From: Syngnathus acus
Taxonomy: Eukaryota > Chordata > Actinopteri > Syngnathiformes > Syngnathidae
Direction: 5' to 3'
Length of the DNA: 64,000 nucleotides
NCBI RefSeq assembly: GCF_901709675.1
Contig: NW_023590244.1
Span: 1-64,000 of the forward strand
A program made the translations under genes and the position numbers. Under the pieces are notes generated by a model that was given only the letters and a program-made list of their open reading frames with translations, was not told where the DNA came from and did not search any database. The stretch's first letter is position 1, and every line of letters starts with the position of its first letter. This document shows, one piece after another, positions 1-7,956 of the stretch.

Positions 1-449
1 ACCCAGTTGCCTAAGTCGGGGGGAAAACCAGTGAGGAGCCCATTTTTAAGATGTTGCTGATAAGCACTCTCAGCTGCATCATCGAATGGGATGCCACTGT
101 GCACCCAGAATTCTTTTTCAAATCTTAATTGAATGGCAGCCTCATCACTTTTTATCTTTCTATTTTTTGTCTTATGAATTTGTTCTCTTCTCCATTGTGA
201 AGCTTTCAACCACAGTCTAGCACAATTCAACTCTCTCTCTTTTCTTTTCTTTTTCAGTCCCTTGGTTTTCCTATCTACACTCTCCTCCAAAACATCAACC
301 ACTATCTTCCACACTTCAACTTTCAACTTCCCTTCTACTCCATACTTTTTCTTCCACCTCGGCATGTATTGCATACAATTAAGAAATCTACTCGCCATGT
401 ACTTCTCATCTCCATCAAGAGTTAGGGATTTACCGTTTTTATTTCCCAT
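1..449 (-). CDS. Retroviral-type Gag N-terminus, partial
   Basis: An open frame runs on the minus strand from an ATG at 449 to the window edge with no stop, about 149 codons. It starts MGN, the Met-Gly signature of an N-myristoylated matrix protein. The chain is basic and tryptophan-rich with many Lys/Arg. Such a start on a repeat-embedded ORF suggests the Gag of an endogenous retrovirus or retroviral-type element. This is an inference from the start motif and composition: no nucleocapsid zinc knuckle or protease is visible because the frame leaves the window. Upstream (450-560) is an AT-rich leader without an obvious LTR. It could instead be an unrelated transposon protein. Confidence 0.45.
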   Translation of the reverse strand, partial: MGNKNGKSLTLDGDEKYMASRFLNCMQYMPRWKKKYGVEGKLKVEVWKIVVDVLEESVDRKTKGLKKKRKERELNCARLWLKASQWRREQIHKTKNRKIKSDEAAIQLRFEKEFWVHSGIPFDDAAESAYQQHLKNGLLTGFPPDLGNW

Positions 450-615
450 CTTAATTTTAGAAGTTTTAGGTTTTACAATTTTTTTTCAAAAATATATTTT
501 TTATTTTTTTTTATTTTATTTTTTTTATTCTTTGAGGACCCTCAATGCAGGTTTAAATTGACCTTTCAACAAATTACTAGCCTGTGTTATTGCCGTGGAT
601 CAATGCTAGAACTGC

Positions 616-690
616 TACAGTGCCTTGCGAAAGTATTCGGCCCCCTTGAACCTTTCAACATTTCGCCACATTTCAGGCTTTCGTCGGGAG
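616..690 (+). repeat. Tc1/mariner-like terminal repeat fragment
   Basis: The run beginning acagtgccttgcgaaagtat followed by a cggccccctt block is the familiar end of a teleost Tc1/mariner-type inverted repeat. Only about 70 bp are present and no partner end was found nearby, so it is a fragment. Confidence 0.5.
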
Positions 691-1060
691 CAGGTGGCTC
701 AGACTAAAATAACCTTTTCTTCTTTTAAGGGGTAGGGCAGCAAAGTAAGCAGGGATTGTGAATATCAGCAAGCACAGGTTGCTCGACTGGAGTCAAGAGA
801 AACAAATTAAAAATTGTACATGAGATGAAAAATTTGCCTCTTTCTTTTGGCTTTTGTCACTGACATTTGGGGTCACCACAACAAAGATCAAAACAGCACA
901 CAAACAGTTTACCTATATTTTCCTCTTTCAATTTGATGATTCACTAGACATGAAGATCTGTTTAGATTTGAAATCTTATCCATTAGGCCAGATAGCCATA
1001 CAGGAAATTCTGACAAGTGATAGCAGTGCAATGATTTTTGAGCATATACAGTAAATCTAC
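684..1060 (+). repeat. Duplicated tRNA-array spacer, copy 1
   Basis: This stretch is nearly identical to 5488-5782 plus 6268-6345. It ends in a degenerate tRNA-Arg piece around 985-1005. In the 5.5-kb copy a LINE end interrupts exactly this piece. No coding potential was seen. Confidence 0.6.
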
Positions 1061-1259
1061 AGCCACCCCTGCCCTAGTGTGTAATAGAGAAAACATTTTT
1101 TCTTTTGGTTTTTGTCACTTTGTTGCACTGAAAACGGAGATTGGGGGGGAGTCAGCACAACAAAAAAAGAAATCAGAAACCAAAACCCTTTCTGATAATA
1201 TACAAGAGTTGGTTCAGACTGAAATAAAGTCATTGATCTCATATGAATTATATTAAATT

Positions 1260-1331
1260 GACCATGAAGGGACTTGAACCCTCAATCTTCTGATCCGAAG
1301 TCAGACACCTTATCCATTAGGCCACATAGCC
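1260..1331 (-). tRNA. tRNA-Arg (anticodon TCG)
   Basis: Read on the minus strand this gives a complete 72-nt cloverleaf. The acceptor stem pairs GGCTATG with CATGGTC, using two G-U pairs. The D arm matches the A box, the anticodon loop is CTTCGGA (TCG, arginine) and the T arm carries GGTTCAAG. It closely resembles vertebrate tRNA-Arg-TCG. A second copy lies at 34473-34544 and a decayed one at 35372-35443. Confidence 0.75.
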
Positions 1332-1482
1332 ATGTGAAAGACTGTACCAAGTGAAACACAGCAACGACTTCTGATGACTGCAGCCTTTAGTGGCAAGTGA
1401 AGTTCACAATTGTTACAGACATAAATGGCCTGTGGATTAATCAATTTACAGTAAAAGAGAATTGTAATGCAATTGACATATT

Positions 1483-1555
1483 ACCTTGTTAGTGCAAGTG
1501 GTCGTGCATCAGTCTCAAAATCTGAAGGTTGTGAGCTCGACCCTCACACGGGGCG
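1483..1555 (+). pseudogene. tRNA-Met-like pseudogene (loop reads CAA)
   Basis: This resembles elongator tRNA-Met over its whole length, but the anticodon loop is CTCAAAA in place of CTCATAA, and the D arm and acceptor stem carry mismatches. It belongs to the tandem tRNA array. Confidence 0.55.
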
Positions 1556-1618
1556 CTGTTTTCCATATTCCACAGTAAAATCATTGTCAATTTCAGAAGA
1601 TAGTAGGTTGCTCAGAAT

Positions 1619-2919
1619 TAGGGCTGTGGACTCGGTCGGATTTTTGCACCGAGTCCGAGTCCGGCCTCTTGCCCATGAGTCCGAGTCCGGGTCCGAGTCC
1701 GGCTGTCCATTTTTTCTGTTAATTCATGTGACTGCTTAGTCTTTATTCAAGGCTAATTTAGATCAAAATCTAAATAATTACAACAGTTTTGTGATGGCTT
1801 TGTCTTTATAAACATATAAACGAATACAATAAACAGATACTTTCAAGTTTTAATCATTAATTACACCATTATAGCTCAGACATTTATCTAAACACAAATA
1901 ATTAGTGACGACCCCTTATTTGGAAAGCGAAAAACCCATGTCGTACGGCGTCAGCACTATGTTGTTTTCAATAAAAACATGAAGAACCTCACGTTTGCGT
2001 CAGTCATTTTAATTTTTATAAAGGATTATTCTCATTTGATGTCTTTAAATTCATCCGCGTTCTGCCATTTAAGCGGGGTGCATTCAAGACCAGTCGTACA
2101 GACGGAAACGTTTTGTGATCAAATCTTCATAACGAGAATGATTTGAGTGAATTGATTTGAATGAATAATTGAGAAGAAATTTCAGTTCTGAGGCTCCTTT
2201 TTGTCCCAAGCAAAGTGGACAGATGGTGGGGAGGGGGGGATAAAAATTGTAAAATCAATTCACTCAAACAACATAGTGTTGACGCCGTACGACGCCGTAC
2301 GACATCGGTTTTTCGCTATAATTCGGTATAATTCGAGGTAGTCCACCCTCACCCAAAGTTAAGGTTTCATGGGAATATTGTTGTCATAATTGTCTGGACC
2401 ATATATGATAATTGTTTAATGGTAGTTATTGATAGATCTTGAAGATGTCAAGTTATAGGTGCATAAGACTATGTTGTTCATGCATATAGCACGTTCATTG
2501 TAAGAGGGGAAGAGATGTTGTGTATTTTGGGCTAACTCAAATTCCGTAGTAGAAAACCCCCGGAAGTGGGATGGGCATTCTGTGTTGTTCTGGTACGCCC
2601 TGTGAACGCACTGTGAGTAAGGAATAAAGCAGTTATCATTCACGTCGTTGTCCGACCTATTCTTGCTATCTAAGAACCTAGAAAATAGTAAGGATATAAC
2701 ATATATCACGGGTCATTACGACGACTTTGGTGGAGTTTTTACTGCTTCTTCCAACTCCTACCACGCTGACTGTAACCTGACACTCTCTGGCTGCGTCTAG
2801 CCTCTTTTTTTTTATTGTCGGACTCGGTGGACTCGGTCAAAATCAGCACCGAGTCCGAGTCCGGCAAAAATGACCGAGTCCGACCGAGTCCCCGAGTCCG
2901 AACCGAGTCCACAGCCCTG
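1619..2919. mobile_element. Non-autonomous hAT element, 1301 bp
   Basis: The ends are inverted repeats of the type (C)AGGGCTGTGGACTCGG, with the first left base changed to T. They are rich in GAGTCC repeats. The element is flanked by the 8-bp duplication CTCAGAAT (1611-1618 and 2920-2927), as expected for hAT. A related empty site exists at about 35719-35740, where the same flanking sequence is uninterrupted. A secondary inverted motif around the CGTACGGCGTC words (1938-1955 and 2281-2305) lies inside. No transposase is encoded. Confidence 0.8.
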
Positions 2920-3026
2920 CTCAGAATAGAATAAAGTTTTCTGTCTGTAAAGTTGAGTTTAATTGAAATGGCCGGTGGTTGAATCAATTTTACAGTAAAA
3001 TACCTTTGTAAAACCAACCATTCACG

Positions 3027-3098
3027 GCCTCGTTAGCGCAGGCGGTAGCGCATCAGTCTAGTAAACTGAAGGTCGTGAGTTCAACCCTCACACGGGGC
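3027..3098 (+). tRNA. tRNA-Met-type gene with altered anticodon loop
   Basis: The acceptor stem GCCTCGT/ACGGGGC, A box and T arm match vertebrate elongator tRNA-Met. The anticodon loop reads CTAGTAA, so the anticodon would be AGT in place of CAT. It is either a decayed copy or an anticodon-shifted one. It is part of an array with units at 3300, 4992 and 5308. Confidence 0.5.
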
Positions 3099-3299
3099 TC
3101 TCCTTTATTTAGTCCTAACCCTAACTCGAGCCCTTGTTGGAAACCCTCGCCCCAGTTGGAAACCTTAGTTGAAAACCCAAGTTTGAGAATGCTCAGACAA
3201 AAGTAACTTTTTCTTTCGATGAAGTTCAGTTTGATGGAAATGGCCGGTGGTTGAATCTTTTTTACAGTAAAATAGAATTTTAAGACAGGTGACACAAAG

Positions 3300-3371
3300 T
3301 CTCGTTGGCGCAGGCGGTAGCGCGTCAGTGTCGTAATCTGAAAGTCCAGAGTTCGATCCTCACACGGCGCG
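3300..3371 (+). pseudogene. tRNA-Met-like pseudogene
   Basis: An array member with anticodon loop TCGTAAT-like and a broken T stem and acceptor 3' strand (CACGGCGC). It is unlikely to be functional. Confidence 0.5.
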
Positions 3372-3508
3372 TGATTTATATATAGTCTAACTCTAGCCCT
3401 TCCTGGAAACCCTAGTCCTAGTTGGAAATCCTAGCCTAGTTAAGTTTGATCAAAATGGGCGGTGGTTGAGTCAATTTTACAGTAAAAAACAATTGCACGA
3501 AATGCAAA

Positions 3509-4987
3509 TACCGTAACTTTCGGACTATAAGTTTTTTTCATAGTTTGGGTGGGGGGGGCGACTTATAATAAGGAGCGACTTATATGTGTTTTTTTTCAAA
3601 AATTTTCCCCCCCAAAAAAAAGTGAAACCGCGATAAACGGACCGCGATGTAGCAAGGGATTACTGTAATTTGAATTCCAAGTGACGGCCGCAACGCGACG
3701 CGGCGTGGCGCGGCGGTTGTTTAGATAAAGGACAAAGATTGATCACGGGATGACGAAGATGACGAAGGGCCCCACGTACACTTTGTTTCTAAGTGACACG
3801 GCGGACGAAGAGTTTGAAGGATTTAAGGATTTGGAGTGACACAGAAGGTTTGAAAAACTATTATGGCTTTTACCCACGCCCGGTCCTACTCTCCGGAGCT
3901 CTTTTTCACCTCCGTGGATTGAAGTCGGGGGCCGGCGCTCGGCCGGGTGGCTGTCCAGGGACGGTGGATGGGGCTCGGACATGGCTTTTACGCACACCCG
4001 GTCCTACTCTACCGAGCTCTCTTTCACCTCCGTGGATGGAAGTCGAGGGCCGGCGCTCGGCCGGGTGGCTGTCTGGGGACGGTGGATGGGGCTCGGTCAT
4101 GGCTTTTACGCACACCCGGTTCTATGGAGCTCTCTTCCACTTCCGTGGCTGGAAGTCCACTCCGCCACACGCCTGGAAGTTTGTTTTGTTAAATAAAGAG
4201 CCGTTTACCAAACCCACGTCTTTCCTTGAACTTTGTTAACACTACAATATTGTTATATAGTAGATCTGTGGAATAACGACGATGCTGACAATGCTCAGGG
4301 CTCACGCGCGGCGTTGTTGACAAAGGACGAGGAATTTGATCGATGGATTTAATGATTTAGAGTGCACAGATGGCTTGATAATACTATTGCTTATATAATA
4401 GTTATTTGATATCTAATTTATATATCGTTATATGGGCCTGTGGAATATTTTGAAGTGCAAGCGCCGTCAGCTGCGCGCACCCATTGTTGACAAAGGACGA
4501 TCGATGGATTTAATGATTTGGAGTGACACAGATGGTTTGATAACATTATTGCTTATATAATAGTTATTTGATATATAATTTATATATCGTTATATGGGGC
4601 TGTGGAATATTTTGAAGTGCAAGCGCCGTCAGCGGCGCGCACACATTGTTGACAAAGGACGATCGATGGATTTAATGAATTGGAGTGACACAGATGGTTT
4701 TATTAATGTGTTATTTATGTAATCGTTTTTTTAATAACTCTGAATTTTACGTCAGGGCCGTTCTCAGCTCTTCGTTTGTGTTTATGTCACGTTAGCATAC
4801 CTATCGTTTAGCCTGTTGTTGCTCGTTCATGACTGTTCTTGGTGTTGGATTTTTTTGAATAAATTGCCCCCCAAAATGCGACTTATACTCCGGAGCGACT
4901 TATATATGTTTTTTTTCACATTTTTGGGCATTTTATGGCTGATGCGACTTGTACTCCGGAGCGATTTATAGTCCGAAAATTACGGTA
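3509..4987. mobile_element. MITE with TACCGTA...CGGACTATA ends
   Basis: Both ends carry matching inverted sequence: TACCGTAACTTTCGGACTAT on the left, and the complement ending TTACGGTA on the right. Just inside are the vertebrate-repeat words CGACTTATA and GGAGCGACTTATA. The interior holds about 2.6 copies of a GC-rich ~117-bp tandem unit (3860-4160), then AT-rich units beginning GATCGATGGATTTAATGA. It sits inside the tRNA-Met array between tRNA units. No transposase is present and the superfamily is not identified. Confidence 0.65.
3860..4165 (+). repeat. ~117-bp GC-rich tandem repeat
   Basis: Successive units start at about 3861, 3979 and 4097, each opening with ATGGCTTTTACSCACRCC and continuing through a GGGGACGGTGGATGGGGCTC-type block. 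A diverged copy of the array is at 6968-7200 in a second element of the same family. Confidence 0.7.
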
Positions 4988-4991
4988 CATA

Positions 4992-5063
4992 GCGTCGTTG
5001 GTGCAGGTGGTAGCGTGTCAGTCTCATAATCTGAAGGTCGTGAGTTTGACCCTCACACGGGGC
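4992..5063 (+). tRNA. tRNA-Met (anticodon CAT), array copy
   Basis: A 72-nt cloverleaf with anticodon loop CTCATAA (CAT) and elongator-Met A and B boxes. The acceptor stem GCGTCGT/ACGGGGC has one mismatch. It lies directly after the MITE. It may be functional or a mild pseudogene. Confidence 0.6.
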
Positions 5064-5308
5064 ATACTTTTATATAGTCCTAACTCTAGCCCTAGTTGGA
5101 AACCCTCATCCTCATTGGAAACCCCAGTTGAAACCCTGGCCACAGTTTGAAACCTTAGTTGGCTTCCCTAACCCGAGTTGGAAACCCCAGTTTCAGAATG
5201 CTCAGACTTAAAGTAACTTTTTCTTTCTGTGAAGTTCAGTTTGATTGAAATGGCCGGTGGTTGGATCAATTTTACAGTAAAAAAGAATTGTAAAACTGCA
5301 AACGCACA

Positions 5309-5382
5309 GCCTCATTAGTGCAGGTGCTAGCATGTCAGTCTCACAATCTGAAGGTCAAGAGTTCGGTACTCAGGTGGGGCAG
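5309..5382 (+). pseudogene. tRNA-Met-like pseudogene
   Basis: An array member with anticodon loop CTCACAA and a disrupted T arm (GGTACTCAGGTGGGGC). It is followed by degenerate CCCTAACTCTAGCCCTAGTT spacer repeats. Confidence 0.5.
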
Positions 5383-5487
5383 ACTTTTTATATACCTAGT
5401 CCAAACTAGCCCTAACCCTAACTCTAGCCCTAGTTGGAAACCCTAGTCCTAGTTGGAAACCTTAGTTGGAAACCCTATTTTCAGTAG

Positions 5488-5782
5488 GGAGCAGGTTGCT
5501 CAGACTAAAATAAATTTTTCTTCTTTTAAGGGGTAGGGCAGCAAAGTAAGCAGGGATTGTGAATATCAGCAAGCACAGGTTGCTCGACTGGAGTCAAGAG
5601 AAACAATTTAAAAATTGTACGTAAAATGAAAAATTTGCCTCTTTCTTTTGGCTTTTGTCACTGACATTTGGGGTCACCACAACAAAGATCAAAACAGCAC
5701 ACAAACAGTTTACCTATATTTTTCTCTTTCAATTTGATGATACACTAGACATGAAGATCTGTTTAGATTTGAAATCTTATCC
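5488..5782 (+). repeat. Duplicated tRNA-array spacer, copy 2
   Basis: Near-identical to 690-990. It is interrupted at 5783 by a LINE 3' end, after which the spacer resumes at 6268 (compare the uninterrupted 985-1060). Confidence 0.6.
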
Positions 5783-6267
5783 TGAAGGACATTTACACCT
5801 CCCATCTCACCCGCAAGGCGACCACGATTGTGAGTGATGTGAGTCACCCCGCTCACTCTTTGTTCGATCTTCTGCCCTCTGGGAAGAGGTACAGGAGCCT
5901 GCGCTCCCGCACCACCAGACTCACCAACAGCTTCATTCTCCAGGCTGTTAGGATCCTGAACTCTCTCCCCCCTTCTGCGTAGCGTCCTGTACTTTTGCGC
6001 TATATTCTGACTGTCTGCTGTATGCACACTTGCTCCATTTTTGCTCCTCTTATTTATTGTGTTATTTGTTTATTTATTATTTATTCATCACTCTTATTTA
6101 TTCATTGTTTGTGCCTTCTTGTTTTTATTTTTTTGTGTTGTTTACTTGTATGTATATTGTGTACTATGTCTTGTCACCGTGGGATAGTGGGAACGTTATT
6201 TCGATTTCTTTGTGTGTCTTGGCACGTGAAGAAATTGACAATAAAGCAGACTTTGACTTTTGACTTA
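5783..6267 (+). mobile_element. 5'-truncated LINE 3' end
   Basis: The frame encodes the last part of a jockey-group reverse transcriptase ORF, including the LLPSGKRYRSLRSRTTRLTN-type motif near 5870-5930. Then follow a T-rich 3' UTR and the tail GACAATAAAGCAGACTTTGA. The same family is at 26523-27429 on the minus strand. Insertion interrupted a tRNA-Arg remnant whose intact paralogue is at 985-1005. Confidence 0.75.
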
Positions 6268-6625
6268 TGCCAGATAGCCATACAAGAAATCCTGACAAGT
6301 GATAGCAGTGCAATGATTTTTGAGCATATAGAGTAAATCTACAGCCTAGATTCAAGTGAAGTTAACTGACTTTGGATCAGAAGATTAATGGGTTCAAGTC
6401 CCTTCATTGTCAATTTAATGAATGTCAAGAGGAAAGTAGCCTAGTGGATAATGTGTCTAACATTAAATAATAGTTTTTGTTTTGTTCCTGCATTACCCAA
6501 TACATCTCCTTCACATTGTGACACATTCTCCCATTATCTGTCTGTGTTAGGTAGAGAAAAAGATTTTAAAGGAAAGGTAAGTATTGTTGTGTTGTGTTGT
6601 GTTGTGTTGTATTGTGTGTTGTCAT

Positions 6626-7680
6626 TACCGTATTTTTCGGACTATAGGTCGCGTTTTTTTTCATAGTTTGGGTGGGGGGGCAACTTATACTGAGGAGCGA
6701 CTTATATGTGATTTTTTGTCATAAATTTAAAAAATTAAATATGAACCGTGACGTAGCAAGGGATTACTGTAGTTTGAACTGCAAGTGACGTCAGCGGCGC
6801 GGCGGTTGTTTACTTAAAGGACAAAGGATTCGATCACGAGATGACAAAGATGACGAAGGGCCCCATGTACTACCGGCATCTTTAGTGGCTTTGCTTGTAA
6901 GTGACACGGAGGACAAAGAGTTTGAAGGATTTAATGATTTGGAGTGACACAGAAGGTTTGAAAAACTATTATGGGTTTTACGCACGCCAGGTCCTACTCT
7001 ATGGAGATATCTTTCACCTCCGTGGATGAAGGTCGGAGGCCGGCGCTCGGTCGGGTGGCTGTCCGGGGACGGTGGATGGGGCTCGGACAGGGCTTTTACG
7101 CACGCCCGGTCCTATTCTACGGAGCTCTCTTCCACCTCCGTGGCTGTGAGTGCCACCTCCGGGGATGGAAGTCCACGCCGCCACACGCCTGGAAGTCGAT
7201 GCCGGTGATTGGGGCCGTGTGGCGGTGAACTATTTATGTTATAGTTATTTGATATATTTTATTTCGTGTAGCAACTTGTATATGTTTTTATCGTTACAGT
7301 TCAGTAGTTGTTGGCTCGTTGAACTCTTTTTTTTGTGAAATAAAGAGCCGTTTACCAAACCCACGTCTTTCCTGGTACTTTGTTAAGACTAAACAATATT
7401 GTTATATACTAATCTGTGGAATAATGACGAGGCTGACATCAGCGGCGCACGCGCGGCGTTGTTGACAAAGGATGAGGAATTTGATCGATGGATTTAATGA
7501 TTTGGAGTGACACAGATGGTTTTATAATATTGTTGTTTATATGATAGTTATTTGATATATACTTTATATATCGTTATATGGGTCTATGGAATATTTAGAA
7601 TATTTAGACGTCAGCGGCGCGGCACATACGTGGCATCGTTTCCATAAAGGACGATCGATGGATTTAATGAGCCCTAGCTG
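6626..7680 (+). mobile_element. Second copy of the TACCGTA MITE, left part
   Basis: It starts TACCGTATTTTTCGGACTAT and follows the order of the 3509-4987 element, including the GC-rich tandem units and the GATCGATGGATTTAATGA units. It breaks off at about 7670, where unrelated sequence and then the 3.25-kb LINE begin. Confidence 0.6.
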
Positions 7681-7941
7681 AGCTCAAGATAACTACTTCG
7701 AACCAGATCTGACAATTCATGATGTTATGGATTAAAGCTGTCTTCACGTTAAGAAGAATTGAACGGATTTAAAGAATGACTACGATAGGGAAATAAAGAA
7801 AAATTAAAGTTCTAATTACTGCAAATAAAACCATGCTCAACATAGTTAATACGAAATAATTGATAACCGAATTAAGGATTAAGAAGCAATTTAATGAATA
7901 GGCAAGAAAAAGAATGACAAGTCTCAATAGTTAATAGAGAA
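7681..7941. other. AT-rich unassigned DNA
   Basis: No ORF, RNA gene or known repeat end was recognised between the MITE break and the LINE 5' end. Confidence 0.5.
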
Positions 7942-7956
7942 ATCCAAGATGGCGGC
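7942..7956 (+). promoter_or_regulatory. TISU/YY1-type box over the start codon
   Basis: The sequence CAAGATGGCGGC (7945-7956) matches the TISU consensus SAASATGGCGGC exactly. TISU combines a YY1 site with cap-proximal translation start at very short leaders. The ORF start ATG lies at nucleotide 8 of the element, so the leader is only about 7 nt unless transcription begins upstream. Confidence 0.65.

Noticed and set aside
262-561. Plus-strand 99-codon ORF
   Set aside because: It is antisense to the Gag-like frame and ends in low-complexity T-rich sequence.
3110-3450. CCCTAA-rich spacers as telomeric sequence
   Set aside because: The pattern is CCCTAGTTGGAAACC-type spacer repeats tied to the tRNA units, not hexamer arrays.
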